This document shows positions 37,115 to 46,616 of a stretch of DNA of 64,000 bases, in pieces. The notes under the pieces were generated by a model. The model had not been told where the DNA came from and ran no database searches. It saw only the letters and a program-made list of their open reading frames with translations. Each line of letters opens with the position of its first letter. Position 1 is the first letter of the stretch. The translations under genes were made by a program, and so were the position numbers. The DNA is from Gordonia sp. KTR9 (GTDB lineage: Bacteria; Actinomycetota; Actinomycetes; Mycobacteriales; Mycobacteriaceae), in assembly GCF_000143885.2 (NCBI RefSeq), contig NC_018581.1, positions 4,650,001-4,714,000 of the forward strand. The letters are read 5' to 3'.

Positions 37115-37863
37115 TCAGGGAAGGACCTCGACGAGCGTGGTGTCGGGATCGGCGATGACAAGCGGCTCGATCTTCCGAAGGAAGCGGCGCCAGTGCGCGA
37201 CCGCACCATCGACGTCGCCCGCCGTCAGCAGTTTCAGCAGGCGCCGGTATGCGCGTAGAGCCAGTTCGTCCGTATCGCGCTCGTGATCGTCGCCATGCAC
37301 CGACAGGTGCAGGGATTTGTGCTCGTCCATGACGTTCAGGATCATGCCGGCGACCACGGACAGGGTCTGCGTACCGGACAGATCCGTGATGGCCTGGTGG
37401 ATGCGGGAGTCGACCTTGGCGAATTGCGGGGCGTTGTCGATGGTGTCGGCCGCCTCTACGACCAACCCCGACAGCACGTCGAGATCATCGGCGCGGCCAC
37501 CCCAAGCGCGCAGCGCCGCCACCTCGATCTCGGTCCGCGTCCTGTAGACGTCGGCAAGCGGAACTCCCCTGTACTGCAACAGCAGACCAAGTGCCGAGCC
37601 GCCACCGACTCGTTCGGGGCGAGCACGCGGGCACCCCCACGCGCACCACGGAGCACGACGATGATCGATTCGGACTCCAGGATCCGGAACGCCTCGCGCA
37701 ACGTCGGACGGGAGACTCCGAAGCGCTCCATCAGCGTCGTCTCGCTGGGCAACGGGTCGCCGGCCTTCAGTTCGCCGGTGACGACCTGGCGCCGCAGCTG
37801 CGCAGCCACCAGCTCGCCCGCCTTGGGGACTCGGACGACCGAGTGCTCGATACCTCGTGCCAC
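37115..37863 (-). pseudogene. FadR/GntR-family regulator broken by a 1-nt frameshift
   Basis: The GTG at 37863 (GGAGGG upstream) opens a GntR winged helix: VAAQLRRQVVTGELKAGDPL, PSETTLMERFGVSRPTLREA, and the wing GARGGARVLAP. The frame then runs out of homology at SVAARHLVCCC. From about 37592 the adjacent frame supplies the rest: LLLQYRGVPLADVYRTRTEI and an FCD domain (EVAALRA, DSRIHQAI, HWRRFLRKIE). The span of 749 nt is one base short of an in-frame 750, so a single-base deletion near 37591 explains it. It would be a normal 249-residue FadR-type regulator when repaired. Either a recent pseudogene or a sequence error. Neighbours are the ADP-ribosylglycohydrolase and MFS genes, all on the minus strand. 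Confidence 0.8.
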
Positions 37864-38085
37864 AAGCCCTCCGTTCACGCAGCGCCAGCCCCGACACGGG
37901 CGTGCCGCGAGGCAGGAACCCGCCGGCCGCCATTCTCGGCAGCTGCTCAATTCACGGAAGGATCTTACCCATTGCCGTTCATAGAATCGTGGACGCTGTG
38001 GCGAACTCTCCTGCACAACCAGCGTGCCAGCCGGGCTCTTCGCTCAGCGGGGTCCTCACCGAACACGACGTTGCCTTCTTCGATG

Positions 38086-39678
38086 TCATCGTCGCCCTCC
38101 TGGGGGCGTGAGCGCCTCGGCTCCAGGGTGTTGTTGAGGCACTTCGTCTTTCGGCCTCGAGGGCAGGAACAGCGCTGCCACGACGGCGCCCAGCAACGTG
38201 ACGCCCGCGGCCACATAGGAACCGGCGGTGAGTCCATCCAGGAATGCGGAATCGGCGGCCGCGGAGAGGGATCGGCCGAGGTCGGGCGCACCGGCGCCGG
38301 CGAGCCGGTCGGCCGCGACCGTGGCCGAGCCCACCGATTCCTCGGCGACGGAGACGACCGGAGCCGGCAACTCGCGGGCCACGTCGGACTCGGCGAATGA
38401 CGATGCGTACAGGGAGGCGTACACGCTGCCGATGACGGCGACGCCGAGTGTGCCGCCGACTTCGCGCGTCGCGTCGTTCATCGCCGAACCGATGCCTGCC
38501 TTGTCGCGCGGGACCGCACCCATGATGGCTTCCGTCGCCGGGGCCGACGTGAGGCCCAGACCGAGTCCGAGCGGAACCATCTGCAGGGCGATCTCGAGGT
38601 AGCCGGTCGACGCGCTGAGCGTCGAGATCCACAGAAATGCCACCGTGAACAGAACCAGCCCGGTGCTGACCACCACCTTGTTGCCGTATCGGACGGCCAG
38701 AGCCGTGCCCAGCACGGAACCGACGGCGATCGACGCGGCGACCGGGATGAACTTCAGGCCGGTCTCGAGAGGTGGGAAGTCCCGGACCAGCTGAAAGTAC
38801 TGGGTGATGAGGAAGATGAAGCCGAACAGTGCGAAGTAGGCGAAGGTGACCGATGCGCTCGCAGCGGTGAACCTCATGTTCGTGAACAGCCGGACGTCGA
38901 TCATCGGCTCGGCCCGGGAGCGCTCCCAGAACACGAGAGCGATGAACGCTGCCGCGGTGACGGCGAAGCCGGCCAGTGACGCCGGGCTGGTCCACCCGTG
39001 TTCGGGGGCTTCGATGATGGTGAACACCAGCGTGCCGACTGCCAGGACCGAGAGCACGAGCCCGCCGTAGTCGATACGCGGCGTGGCCGGATCCCGAGAC
39101 GTGGTGACCACCGCGACCGAGGCGACGATGGAGATCAGCGCAGCCCCGGCGAGCGCGAGGAACACACTCCCCCACCAGAACGACTCGAGCAGCCATCCGC
39201 CGAGGATCGGCCCGCAGGCGACCCCCAAACCGGTTGTCGCGCCCCAGATACCGATCGCCTTGGCCTTCTCGGCTCGTTCGGTGAAGACGTTCGACAGGAT
39301 CGACAGCGTAGTGGGGTAGACGAATGCGGCACCCAGGCCCATCACCGCCTGCCAGAAGATCAGCTGACCGGAGCTGTCGGCGAAGGACGCTCCCACCGCG
39401 CCGCCGCCGAAGATGGCCAGCCCTCCGATCAACGCCCCTTTGCGCCCGAAGCGGTCACTGAGGCTGCCGAAAGCGAGCACGAACGTCGCGAAGAGCAGGT
39501 TGTAGGCGTCGACGATCCACTGGAGTTGCCGGTTGTCGGCACCCAGTTCCACCGCGAGCGACGGCAGGGCGACGTTGATCGCGGTGGTGGCCAGACTGAT
39601 GGCGAGGGTCGCAGTACACAGCACCAGCAGCACCAGCGCCGGCGGCATCTGCCGGCGGGACAGGAAGGGAAGAGTCAC
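38086..39678 (-). CDS. MFS multidrug efflux transporter, DHA2 (14-helix) type
   Basis: Proton-coupled drug exporter of 530 residues. Motif A GSLSDRFGRKGALIGG lies between helices 2 and 3, WIVDAYNLLFATFVLAFG is the second-helix region, and antiporter motif C is suggested by GLGVACGPILGGWLLES. Fourteen hydrophobic segments fit the EmrB/QacA class. A long extracytoplasmic loop near the C-terminus (FAESDVARELPAPVVSVAEE) is typical of actinobacterial members. The GTG start at 39678 lies next to a palindrome and a divergent HxlR regulator, the standard arrangement for a regulator-controlled pump. Confidence 0.92.
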   Translation of the reverse strand: MTLPFLSRRQMPPALVLLVLCTATLAISLATTAINVALPSLAVELGADNRQLQWIVDAYNLLFATFVLAFGSLSDRFGRKGALIGGLAIFGGGAVGASFADSSGQLIFWQAVMGLGAAFVYPTTLSILSNVFTERAEKAKAIGIWGATTGLGVACGPILGGWLLESFWWGSVFLALAGAALISIVASVAVVTTSRDPATPRIDYGGLVLSVLAVGTLVFTIIEAPEHGWTSPASLAGFAVTAAAFIALVFWERSRAEPMIDVRLFTNMRFTAASASVTFAYFALFGFIFLITQYFQLVRDFPPLETGLKFIPVAASIAVGSVLGTALAVRYGNKVVVSTGLVLFTVAFLWISTLSASTGYLEIALQMVPLGLGLGLTSAPATEAIMGAVPRDKAGIGSAMNDATREVGGTLGVAVIGSVYASLYASSFAESDVARELPAPVVSVAEESVGSATVAADRLAGAGAPDLGRSLSAAADSAFLDGLTAGSYVAAGVTLLGAVVAALFLPSRPKDEVPQQHPGAEALTPPGGRR

Positions 39679-39680
39679 TG

Positions 39681-39711
39681 CTTTATTATTTCAAGTACTA
39701 AGTGGATAAAG
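39681..39711. promoter_or_regulatory. Shared operator/promoter of the MFS pump and HxlR regulator
   Basis: An AT-rich island between divergent starts carries the outer inverted repeat CTTTAT (39681-39686) / ATAAAG (39706-39711) centred on an inner AGTACT (39694-39699). HxlR-type regulators bind such palindromes. The site covers the region where both promoters must lie, so the regulator probably represses the pump and itself. Confidence 0.55.
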
Positions 39712-39730
39712 TCAAGTGTAGGATGTGGGC

Positions 39731-40414
39731 GTGAAGTCCTACCGCCAGTTCTGCGCGTTGTCCCGCGCACTGGACGTGATCGGCGACCGATGGAGCCTGC
39801 TGATCGTCCGCGAGCTCCTCATCAGCCCCAGCAGATACTCGGACCTGCAACGCGCCCTGCCGGGAATCGCGTCGAATCTCCTGGCTCAGCGGCTGCGCAC
39901 GCTCGAGGACGACGGCGTGATCACCAGTCGCGCCGAATCCGCACCGGTCTCGGCGAAGGTGTACTCGCTGACCGCCTGGGGCCACGGACTACGCGGCCCA
40001 CTGGTCGAGATGGCACGCTGGGGGGCACCCCTGATGATGGACGGTTCCGGCGATGACCACACCCGCGGCCGGTGGCTCGTCTTCGCGATCATGGCCCTGT
40101 ATCCCGAGCCGCGGGAACTGCCCGACGACGCCGCTTTCCCGGCAGTGCGACTCCGGATCGACACCGACGGCGACTCCCTGCTCCTCGTCGCGGGCGACTC
40201 GGGCGTGCACACATCGCCGGCCACGGACGATCCCGAGGTCGACGCAGTGATCAGCGGTGACTCGGAAGCCGTCTTCGCCCTCCTGGCCGGACAGCACACC
40301 GCACCGACCGCAGTGTCGATCACCGGCAACGAGGACGCCCTCCGCCGCGTCCGCAGCCTGACCTCGATGGCCCTACCCGCCACTCAGACACGGACGCCCG
40401 CCGACCACGGGTGA
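39731..40414 (+). CDS. HxlR-family transcriptional regulator
   Basis: Regulator of 227 residues. The N-terminal 95 residues are a HxlR winged helix: SRALDVIGDRWSLLIVRELL, SPSRYSDLQRALPGIASNLL and AQRLRTLEDDGVI. A C-terminal domain (about 120-225) with SCP2/sterol-carrier-like character (LRIDTDGDSLLLVAGDSG, VDAVISGDSEAVFALLAG) probably binds a hydrophobic ligand; this fusion is known in actinobacterial HxlR proteins. The GTG at 39731 is preceded by TAGGAT at 39719-39724, a TAnnnT -10 box exactly 6 nt upstream, so the message is probably leaderless. Divergent from the MFS pump. Confidence 0.88.
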   Translation: MKSYRQFCALSRALDVIGDRWSLLIVRELLISPSRYSDLQRALPGIASNLLAQRLRTLEDDGVITSRAESAPVSAKVYSLTAWGHGLRGPLVEMARWGAPLMMDGSGDDHTRGRWLVFAIMALYPEPRELPDDAAFPAVRLRIDTDGDSLLLVAGDSGVHTSPATDDPEVDAVISGDSEAVFALLAGQHTAPTAVSITGNEDALRRVRSLTSMALPATQTRTPADHG

Positions 40415-40452
40415 CACCGCTCGAACACACGTGCGAAACTGGACGTGTGGGC

Positions 40453-40770
40453 ATGAAGTGGATCGGCGGTGACAACGGCCAGCCACACCGACCGGCCTTT
40501 GTCCGCGTCGGCCACAAGGCGGTGCTGATCGATCTGGGTGCGCTGTATCCCAACGCACCGCATTTCAGCGGCGAGTATCACCCCGACGGGCTGCAGATCC
40601 GGTCCGTGCACCTCGGGGTTCTCACCGAGTGGGGGCGGGACGAATGGGGTGCCTGGTACGGCAAGGTCACCTACACGATCACCTCCAAGGACCGGCAGGA
40701 GAAGGTCACCCACTGGGTGCCGTCGTGGGCGTTGCGCCCGGCCGGTGACCGCCCGCCCGGGCGACGGTGA
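40453..40770 (+). CDS. Conserved-looking hypothetical protein
   Basis: Protein of 105 residues that I do not recognise. It is compact and rich in aromatic and charged residues: HFSGEYHPDGLQIRSVHLGV, EWGRDEWGAWYGKVTYTI, HWVPSWALRP. No signal peptide, membrane segment or metal motif is evident; the pattern suggests a small beta-rich cytosolic domain. The ATG at 40453 is one choice and a GTG two codons upstream (40447) is another. It follows the HxlR gene on the same strand and is convergent with the acyl-CoA dehydrogenase gene. Confidence 0.6.
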   Translation: MKWIGGDNGQPHRPAFVRVGHKAVLIDLGALYPNAPHFSGEYHPDGLQIRSVHLGVLTEWGRDEWGAWYGKVTYTITSKDRQEKVTHWVPSWALRPAGDRPPGRR

Positions 40771-40792
40771 ACGCCGGGGATCAGTGCGACCC

Positions 40793-42949
40793 TCACCGGA
40801 TCAGCGGGTCCCGTGGCAGCCCGAGGATGCGTTCGGCGATCTGGTTGCGGGTGATCTCCGAGGTCCCACCCGCGATCGACATCCCGCGTGCGCCGAGTAT
40901 CAGCAGACCGGCCAGCTTGCCGGGGCCGGCCGAGAACGCGACGTCGGGTCCGAGCAGTTCCGCGGCGAGATGGGCGCGATCACCGAGGTGTTCGGCGAGA
41001 AGCAGTTTCGTGACATTGCCCTCGGGTCCGGGGGCCGCGCCGACGACCGATCGGGCCGCACGACGCAGGTTCAACAATCGCAGCGCATCCTCGACGGCGA
41101 AGAACTCACCGACCTTCGTCGCCGCCCCGTCGACCCGGTCCCCGTAGCCCGCGACGAGCGCCACCATCTGCCGCACCGCCCCGTCGCTGCCCGGTGCACC
41201 GCCGCCGATGCTGACCCGCTCGTTGCCGAGGGTCGCGCGGGCGACGGCCCAGCCGTCGTTCGGCGTGCCCACGACGTCGGCGTCGGGGACGAAGACGTCG
41301 GTGAAGAACACTTCGTTGAACTCGGATCCGCCGGTGATCTGACGCAGCGGACGCACCTCGACCCCGGGTGCCGACATGTCGATCACAACGGCGGTGATGC
41401 CCTTGTGTTTGGGGGCCTCCGGGTCGGTCCGAACCGTCGCCAGACCCCGTCGGCACAGGTGTGCGCCGCTGGTCCAGACCTTCTGACCGCTGATGCGCCA
41501 GCCCCCGTCGACGCGCGTGGCCCGCGTGCTGACCGCCGCCGCGTCCGATCCCGCGCCCGGCTCGGAGAACAACTGACACCACACCTCGTCCCCGAGCAGC
41601 GCCGGCCGCACGAACCGGTCGATCTGGTCCTGGGTGCCCTGCTGGATGAGGGTGAGGATGACCCACCCGGTGATGCTGTAGTCGGGCCGCTGCACGCCCG
41701 CCGCGGCCATCTCCTCCTCGATGACGAGTTGTTCGACGGAGTCCGCGGCACGTCCCCACGGGGTGGGCCAGTGCGGCATCACATACCCGGTGTCGATCAA
41801 CCTCTCCCGTTGCGCGGCGGGATCGTCGAGCGCCGCGATCTCGGCGATGTCGGCGCGTACACGGGTCCGCAGTTCCTCGGCTTCCGGCGGAAGGTCGAGG
41901 CTGTTGGCACGGACGATCCCGGAGGCGGAGTACTCGTACACGTCCCGGGCGGGTCGCTGCCCGCCGAACAGCGCCTCGACCACGGTGGCGCGGCGCAGGT
42001 GCAGGTGCGCGTCGTGCTCCCAGGTGAATCCGATGCCGCCGTGCACCTGGATGTTCAGCTCCGCGTTCCTCGTGTACGTGGGCATCGCCAGCGCTGCGGC
42101 CGAGGCCGCCACCAGCCCGAAGGCGTCAGCCCCCTCGTCGGCTGCCCGCGCGGCGTCCCACACCACCGCGGTCGCGGCCTCGGCGCCGACCAGCATGTTC
42201 GCGCAGTGATGTTTGACCGCCTGGAACGAGCCGATTGTCCGGCCGAACTGTTCGCGGACCTTCGCGTAGGCCACCGCGGTGTCCAGCGCATCACGCGCCC
42301 CTCCCACGGCTTCGGCCGCGACCAGCGTCCGGGCGAGGGCCAGCGCGGTGGCGGCGAGTCTCGGCAGACGGACGACGGCGGCGTCCGACAGCGACACCCT
42401 CGCCGACAGTCGGGTCGGGTCGAGGTCGGCGTGCGCGCCCACCTCGACACCGGAGTCCGACGACTCCACCACCAGCACGTCGTCGTCGGCGATGAGCACC
42501 AGCAGATCCGCCAGTGGGGCGCCGAGCACCGCGTCGACGTCACCGGAGATCACACCACCGGACTCGATCAGTCCCGGCGCGAGTGCGACACCCGCCGTGA
42601 TCGTGCCGTCGACGAGTGACCTCAGCCAGCGGGCTCGCGTGTCGTCATCGGCATGGTTCAGGATCGCCGAGGCGATCACGGTCGGCAGGAACGGGCCCGG
42701 CGCCACCGCGCGGCCGAATTCCTCTGTCACGACCACCAATTCGGCCACACCGAAACCGGAGCCGCCGTATTCCTCGGCGACGTGCAGCCCCAGCCAGCCC
42801 AGATCGGCGATCTCCGGCCAGAAAGTGGGTCTGGCCTCCTCGGCTGCGTCGAGACGGTCTCGCGCCTGCGCCCGCACCTTGCGGTCGACGGTGAATTCGC
42901 GCACCACCGATGCGAGTTCGACGTGGTCTTCGGTCAGGGCGATGCTCAT
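40793..42949 (-). CDS. Fused double acyl-CoA dehydrogenase (FadE34/FadE6-like)
   Basis: Single polypeptide of 718 residues containing two acyl-CoA dehydrogenase units. The first (about 1-345) has GLHVAEEYGGSGFGVAELV, KVREQFGRTIGSFQAVKHHC and IQVHGGIGFTWEHDAHLHL. The second (about 350-718) has EPGAGSDAAAVSTRATRVDG, ISGQKVWTSGA and the FAD-end GGTSEITRNQIAERILG. Mycobacterial relatives of this length act on CoA esters of steroid or bulky acyl side chains, where the two units mimic an alpha2beta2 FadE heterotetramer. Whether both flavin sites are active cannot be told here. ATG at 42949 with GGGAG 5 nt upstream. It lies 73 nt after the ABC ATPase gene on the same strand. Confidence 0.9.
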   Translation of the reverse strand: MSIALTEDHVELASVVREFTVDRKVRAQARDRLDAAEEARPTFWPEIADLGWLGLHVAEEYGGSGFGVAELVVVTEEFGRAVAPGPFLPTVIASAILNHADDDTRARWLRSLVDGTITAGVALAPGLIESGGVISGDVDAVLGAPLADLLVLIADDDVLVVESSDSGVEVGAHADLDPTRLSARVSLSDAAVVRLPRLAATALALARTLVAAEAVGGARDALDTAVAYAKVREQFGRTIGSFQAVKHHCANMLVGAEAATAVVWDAARAADEGADAFGLVAASAAALAMPTYTRNAELNIQVHGGIGFTWEHDAHLHLRRATVVEALFGGQRPARDVYEYSASGIVRANSLDLPPEAEELRTRVRADIAEIAALDDPAAQRERLIDTGYVMPHWPTPWGRAADSVEQLVIEEEMAAAGVQRPDYSITGWVILTLIQQGTQDQIDRFVRPALLGDEVWCQLFSEPGAGSDAAAVSTRATRVDGGWRISGQKVWTSGAHLCRRGLATVRTDPEAPKHKGITAVVIDMSAPGVEVRPLRQITGGSEFNEVFFTDVFVPDADVVGTPNDGWAVARATLGNERVSIGGGAPGSDGAVRQMVALVAGYGDRVDGAATKVGEFFAVEDALRLLNLRRAARSVVGAAPGPEGNVTKLLLAEHLGDRAHLAAELLGPDVAFSAGPGKLAGLLILGARGMSIAGGTSEITRNQIAERILGLPRDPLIR

Positions 42950-43022
42950 GACGGCTCCCGGGATCGTCGGTCACCCGATCACACCATCTCCACCCGTTCC
43001 GTTGTGGACGCTTGAGACAAAA

Positions 43023-44723
43023 TCATCGAATCCGTTCCCGCCGCGCCCGCTGCACGATCGGGTCGGGGAACGGCACGGCATCGACGAGGTCCCTCGTGTA
43101 CCGGTCCTCGGGCCTGGTGAGCACATCCCGCGCTGTCCCGCTCTCGACGACCCCGCCGTTGCGCAGGACGACGACACGATCCGCGACCTGCTCGACGACG
43201 GCCAGGTCGTGGCTGATGAAGATCGCCGCGAACCCGAATTCGCTTTGCAGATGCAGGAAGAGGTCGAGTACCCGAGCCTGCACGGAGACGTCCAGGGCAC
43301 TCGTCGGCTCGTCCGCGATCAGCAGATGAGGGTCCGCCGACAGTGCCCGTGCGAGCGCGACCCGTTGCCGCTGTCCACCGGACAGCTCGTGCGGCAGGCG
43401 CTGCGCGAACGACGTGGGCAGCTGGACCGCCGAGAGGAGTTCGGCCACGCGCGCCGCCCGGTCGGCGCGCGATCCGATGCCCTGGATGTCCAATGGCTCC
43501 CGGATGGATTCGGCGACGCTGAACCGGGGATCCAGCGACGCCGTCGGGTCCTGCGGGACGAAGGCGACCCGGCGCCGGAGCGCTCGCAGCCGGGACTTCG
43601 ACACCGTCGCGATGTCGTCGCCTTCGACGAGGATGCGGCCCGCCTGCACGGGTACCAGTCCCCCGATGGCACGCCCGAGTGTGGTCTTACCCGAACCGGA
43701 TTCACCGACCACGCCGAGCACTTCGCCACGCCGCACGGTCAGCGACACGTCCGCCAGTGCGGTGTGCGGCCGGGCCCCGAACCGGCCGCTGTGACGCACG
43801 GTGATCTCCTCGACCGCGACGACCGTCTCGCCGGTTCCCGACTCGTCGTCGGCCCCGTTTCCGTCGCCGCCGACCTCGCCGCCGACCTCGGCGTCGGGCA
43901 ATCGCGGGACCGCGGCCAGCAGCTGCCGGGTGTACGGCTCCCGCGGATTCGCGAAGATCGAGTACACATCCCCGGTCTCCACGACCTCGCCGAGCTGGAC
44001 GACGACGACACGGTCCGCGATGTCCGCCACGACGCCGAGGTTGTGGGTGATCAGCAGGATTCCGGCCCCGGTGCGATCGCGTAGCCGGACGAGCAGGTCG
44101 AGGATCTCGCGCTGGACCGAGACGTCGAGGGCGGTGGTGGGTTCGTCGGCGAGCAGGAGGACGGGATCGTTCGCGAGCGCGAGTGCGATCACCACTCGCT
44201 GCTTCTGTCCGCCGGACAACTGGTGCGGATAGTGGTCGACCCGCGTCTGGGGATCGGGGATGTCGACGAGCGCAAGGAGTTCTACGGCGCGGGCCCGCGC
44301 CCGCTGCCGGGGGACATGCCCATGCGCGCGCAGGGCCTGGCGCAGTTGCCATCCGATGGTCTGCGACGGATTGAGCGCCGTCTGCGGTTCCTGGAAGACC
44401 ATCGCCACCCGGGCGCCGCGGATGCCGTCGAGCACGCGGTCGGGCCGGTTGAGGACCTCCACGCCGTCGACCCGCACCGATCCCGTGGCGCGGGCGGTGT
44501 CGGGGAGCAGCCCGATGGCGGCACGGGCGGTGATGCTCTTGCCGGACCCGGACTCTCCCACCAGCGCCACGATCTCGCCCCGATCGACCCTCAGGTCGAT
44601 GCCCGCGACGGCGGGCCGGGGATACGAGAAGTCGACGTGCAGATCGTCGACGACGAGGGCCGCGGATCCGGTCTCCGGGGACCCGCCGTCCCGGGACGTC
44701 GTGTTCGAGCTGGTGACGGTCAT
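43023..44723 (-). CDS. Fused dipeptide-type ABC transporter ATPase (DppD-DppF in one chain)
   Basis: ATPase of 566 residues with two nucleotide-binding domains of the Opp/Dpp class. Domain 1: VGESGSGKSITA, LSGGQKQRVVIALA, LLLADEPTTALDVS. Domain 2: VGESGSGKTTLG, LSGGQRQRVALARA, LIADEPTSALDVS. A short acidic linker (GGEVGGDGNGADDESGTGE) joins them. The ATG at 44723 has GGAGGG upstream and overlaps the permease stop as ATGA; the open frame extends far upstream only by chance. It energises the importer encoded by the three genes before it, in the order binding protein, permease, permease, ATPase. Confidence 0.93.
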   Translation of the reverse strand: MTVTSSNTTSRDGGSPETGSAALVVDDLHVDFSYPRPAVAGIDLRVDRGEIVALVGESGSGKSITARAAIGLLPDTARATGSVRVDGVEVLNRPDRVLDGIRGARVAMVFQEPQTALNPSQTIGWQLRQALRAHGHVPRQRARARAVELLALVDIPDPQTRVDHYPHQLSGGQKQRVVIALALANDPVLLLADEPTTALDVSVQREILDLLVRLRDRTGAGILLITHNLGVVADIADRVVVVQLGEVVETGDVYSIFANPREPYTRQLLAAVPRLPDAEVGGEVGGDGNGADDESGTGETVVAVEEITVRHSGRFGARPHTALADVSLTVRRGEVLGVVGESGSGKTTLGRAIGGLVPVQAGRILVEGDDIATVSKSRLRALRRRVAFVPQDPTASLDPRFSVAESIREPLDIQGIGSRADRAARVAELLSAVQLPTSFAQRLPHELSGGQRQRVALARALSADPHLLIADEPTSALDVSVQARVLDLFLHLQSEFGFAAIFISHDLAVVEQVADRVVVLRNGGVVESGTARDVLTRPEDRYTRDLVDAVPFPDPIVQRARRERIR

Positions 44724-45655
44724 CGTCCTACCCTCCGGTCGTGCGAAATGGATTGGGCGATCAGGTAGAACCCCAGGACGAGGACGGACACGACCAGCAG
44801 GGGGCCCAGCGAGAACCACGGATTGGTCTCCAGGTATCCGTTGCCGGTCGCCAGGATCGATCCCAGCGAGGGTGTCGGCGCGACCACGCCGACCCCGAGG
44901 TAGCTCAGTGCGCCTTCGATGAACACCGCCAGCGACAGCGACAGCGCGAACTGGACCGCGAGCGACTCGACCGAGTTGGGCAGGACATGTCGCAGAAGCA
45001 CCCGGGGAGTCGACGCGCCGCTGACCCGCGCCGCCTCGACGTAGGGCATCTCCCGGATTCGCAACACCGAGGTGCGGGTGAGCCGACCGAAGATCGGGAT
45101 CTCCGCGACGGCGATGACGATCCCCACCGTCAACGCACCGGGGCCGAGGATCGCGGTGAGCGTGATGCCGAGGATCAGGGCGGGGAACGCCAGGATCACG
45201 TCGAACACCCGCTGGGCGACGACATCGCTGACGGGACTCGAGACGGTGATCAGCCCGGCGAGGATGCCGATCGCGGCACCCACCGGGACGGCGGTGAAGA
45301 TGATCAGCAGGTCGATCCGGATCCCGTGGATCACGCGCGTCAGCAGGTCGCGGTTGACCTCGTCGGTACCCAGCCAGTGTTCTGCGTTCGGCGACAACAG
45401 ATACGCGCCGTCGATCTGCTGATCGGGTCCGAAAGAGGTGACGAAGGGGCCGAACACCGCCAGCAGCACGACGAGACCGACAAGCACACTGCCGACCAGT
45501 CCGGTGCCACGGAACAGGCTGCGCCACAACGGGGATCGGGAACCGTGGGCCTCGCGGTCATCCGGACTCTCGGGCAGCAGCCCGGGCGCGAGGTCGGGGT
45601 CCGGCGTGGCGCCGGTCGTCGACGCACCGGAGAACCCGGTGAGGCTGTGGGACAT
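44720..45655 (-). CDS. ABC transporter permease, DppC/OppC type
   Basis: Membrane subunit of 311 residues. A cytosolic N-terminus of about 45 residues is followed by FRGTGLVGSVLVGLVVLLAV and five further helices. RTSVLRIREMPYVEAARVSG is the EAA loop that docks on the ATPase. The LSPNAEHWLGTDEVNRDLLT segment is diagnostic of the OppC/DppC branch. Its stop overlaps the ATPase start; the other permease ends 2 nt before its start. Confidence 0.92.
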   Translation of the reverse strand: MSHSLTGFSGASTTGATPDPDLAPGLLPESPDDREAHGSRSPLWRSLFRGTGLVGSVLVGLVVLLAVFGPFVTSFGPDQQIDGAYLLSPNAEHWLGTDEVNRDLLTRVIHGIRIDLLIIFTAVPVGAAIGILAGLITVSSPVSDVVAQRVFDVILAFPALILGITLTAILGPGALTVGIVIAVAEIPIFGRLTRTSVLRIREMPYVEAARVSGASTPRVLLRHVLPNSVESLAVQFALSLSLAVFIEGALSYLGVGVVAPTPSLGSILATGNGYLETNPWFSLGPLLVVSVLVLGFYLIAQSISHDRRVGR

Positions 45656-45657
45656 GT

Positions 45658-46614
45658 CTATTCACCTGCCAGACGGATACGGGGGTCGAGCCAGGCATGC
45701 GCGATGTCGGCCAGCAACTGGATGATCACGAAAACGGCCACCGAGAGCAGGACGAGCACCTGGACGAGGGGGTAGTCGCGCGAGAAGATCCCCTCCTCGG
45801 TGAGGAGACCGAGGCCGGGCCACCCGAAAATCGACTCGACCAGCACAGCGCCTCCGAGCAGCGCACCGACCGTCAGTCCGAGAGCGGTGAGAGTGGGTGG
45901 AAGAGCGTTGCGCAGAGCGTGTCTCACGACGATGTCGGAATGCGACACCCCCAGCGCGCGGGCGGTCAGCACGTAGGGCTGCCGCAACTCGGTGCGGATC
46001 GACTCGGTGAGGAACCGTGCCAGCATGGCGCCCGCCGGGAGGCCGAGCGTGAGTGCGGGCAGCAGCAGATACTGCGCGCTGATCTGCAGACTGTCGGTGA
46101 ATCCGTCGGGTGGTGTTCCGCCGGCCGGCAGCCATCGGAGGCGGACCCCGAACACCAGGATCAGCACGGTCCCGACGACGAACGTCGGCAATGCGATCGC
46201 GGCCGCGTTCACGCTCGTGAGCACGGCGTTGACGATCCTGTTGTCCCACAGCGTCGCCGCCAGGCTCAGCCCGAAGGCCAACACCAGCGCGACGACGAGC
46301 GCGGCACCGGTGAGGATCAGTGTGTTCGTCAGGCCGTAGGCGATGAGGTCGCCGATGCTGCCGCCGACCTGATAGCTCTGGCCGAAGTCGAGGGTCAGGA
46401 GACTGCCGATCCAGGTGGCGTACTGCGCGATGAAGCCGCGGTCCAGACCGAGGTCGTGCCGGATGGCCTCGAGTGCCTCCGGCGACGCGTCGGGCCCGGC
46501 GAGAGCCGCCTCGGGGCCACCCGGGATGAGTCGGACGATGGAGAAGATGAGCAACGACGCGACCGCGAGCACGATGATGGCGGTCGGCAGCCGACGGGCC
46601 AGGTATCCGAACAT
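45658..46614 (-). CDS. ABC transporter permease, DppB/OppB type
   Basis: Membrane subunit of 318 residues with six helices, starting FGYLARRLPTAIIVLAVASLL. The OppB signature RLIPGGPEAALAGPDASPEA follows the first helix, and the EAA loop is LTARALGVSHSDIVVRHALR. It begins 2 nt after the binding-protein stop and ends just before the second permease, consistent with one operon. Confidence 0.92.
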   Translation of the reverse strand: MFGYLARRLPTAIIVLAVASLLIFSIVRLIPGGPEAALAGPDASPEALEAIRHDLGLDRGFIAQYATWIGSLLTLDFGQSYQVGGSIGDLIAYGLTNTLILTGAALVVALVLAFGLSLAATLWDNRIVNAVLTSVNAAAIALPTFVVGTVLILVFGVRLRWLPAGGTPPDGFTDSLQISAQYLLLPALTLGLPAGAMLARFLTESIRTELRQPYVLTARALGVSHSDIVVRHALRNALPPTLTALGLTVGALLGGAVLVESIFGWPGLGLLTEEGIFSRDYPLVQVLVLLSVAVFVIIQLLADIAHAWLDPRIRLAGE

Positions 46615-46616
46615 GT

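Noticed and set aside
37979..38089. A 36-codon frame starting in the stop codon of the MFS gene with AGGAGG upstream, and an overlapping protein-like frame containing EGNVVFGEDPAERRARLARW
   Set aside because: The coupled short frame has poor codon usage and no family, while the better-looking overlapping frame has no start codon; possibly an old gene remnant, but not supportable as a gene.
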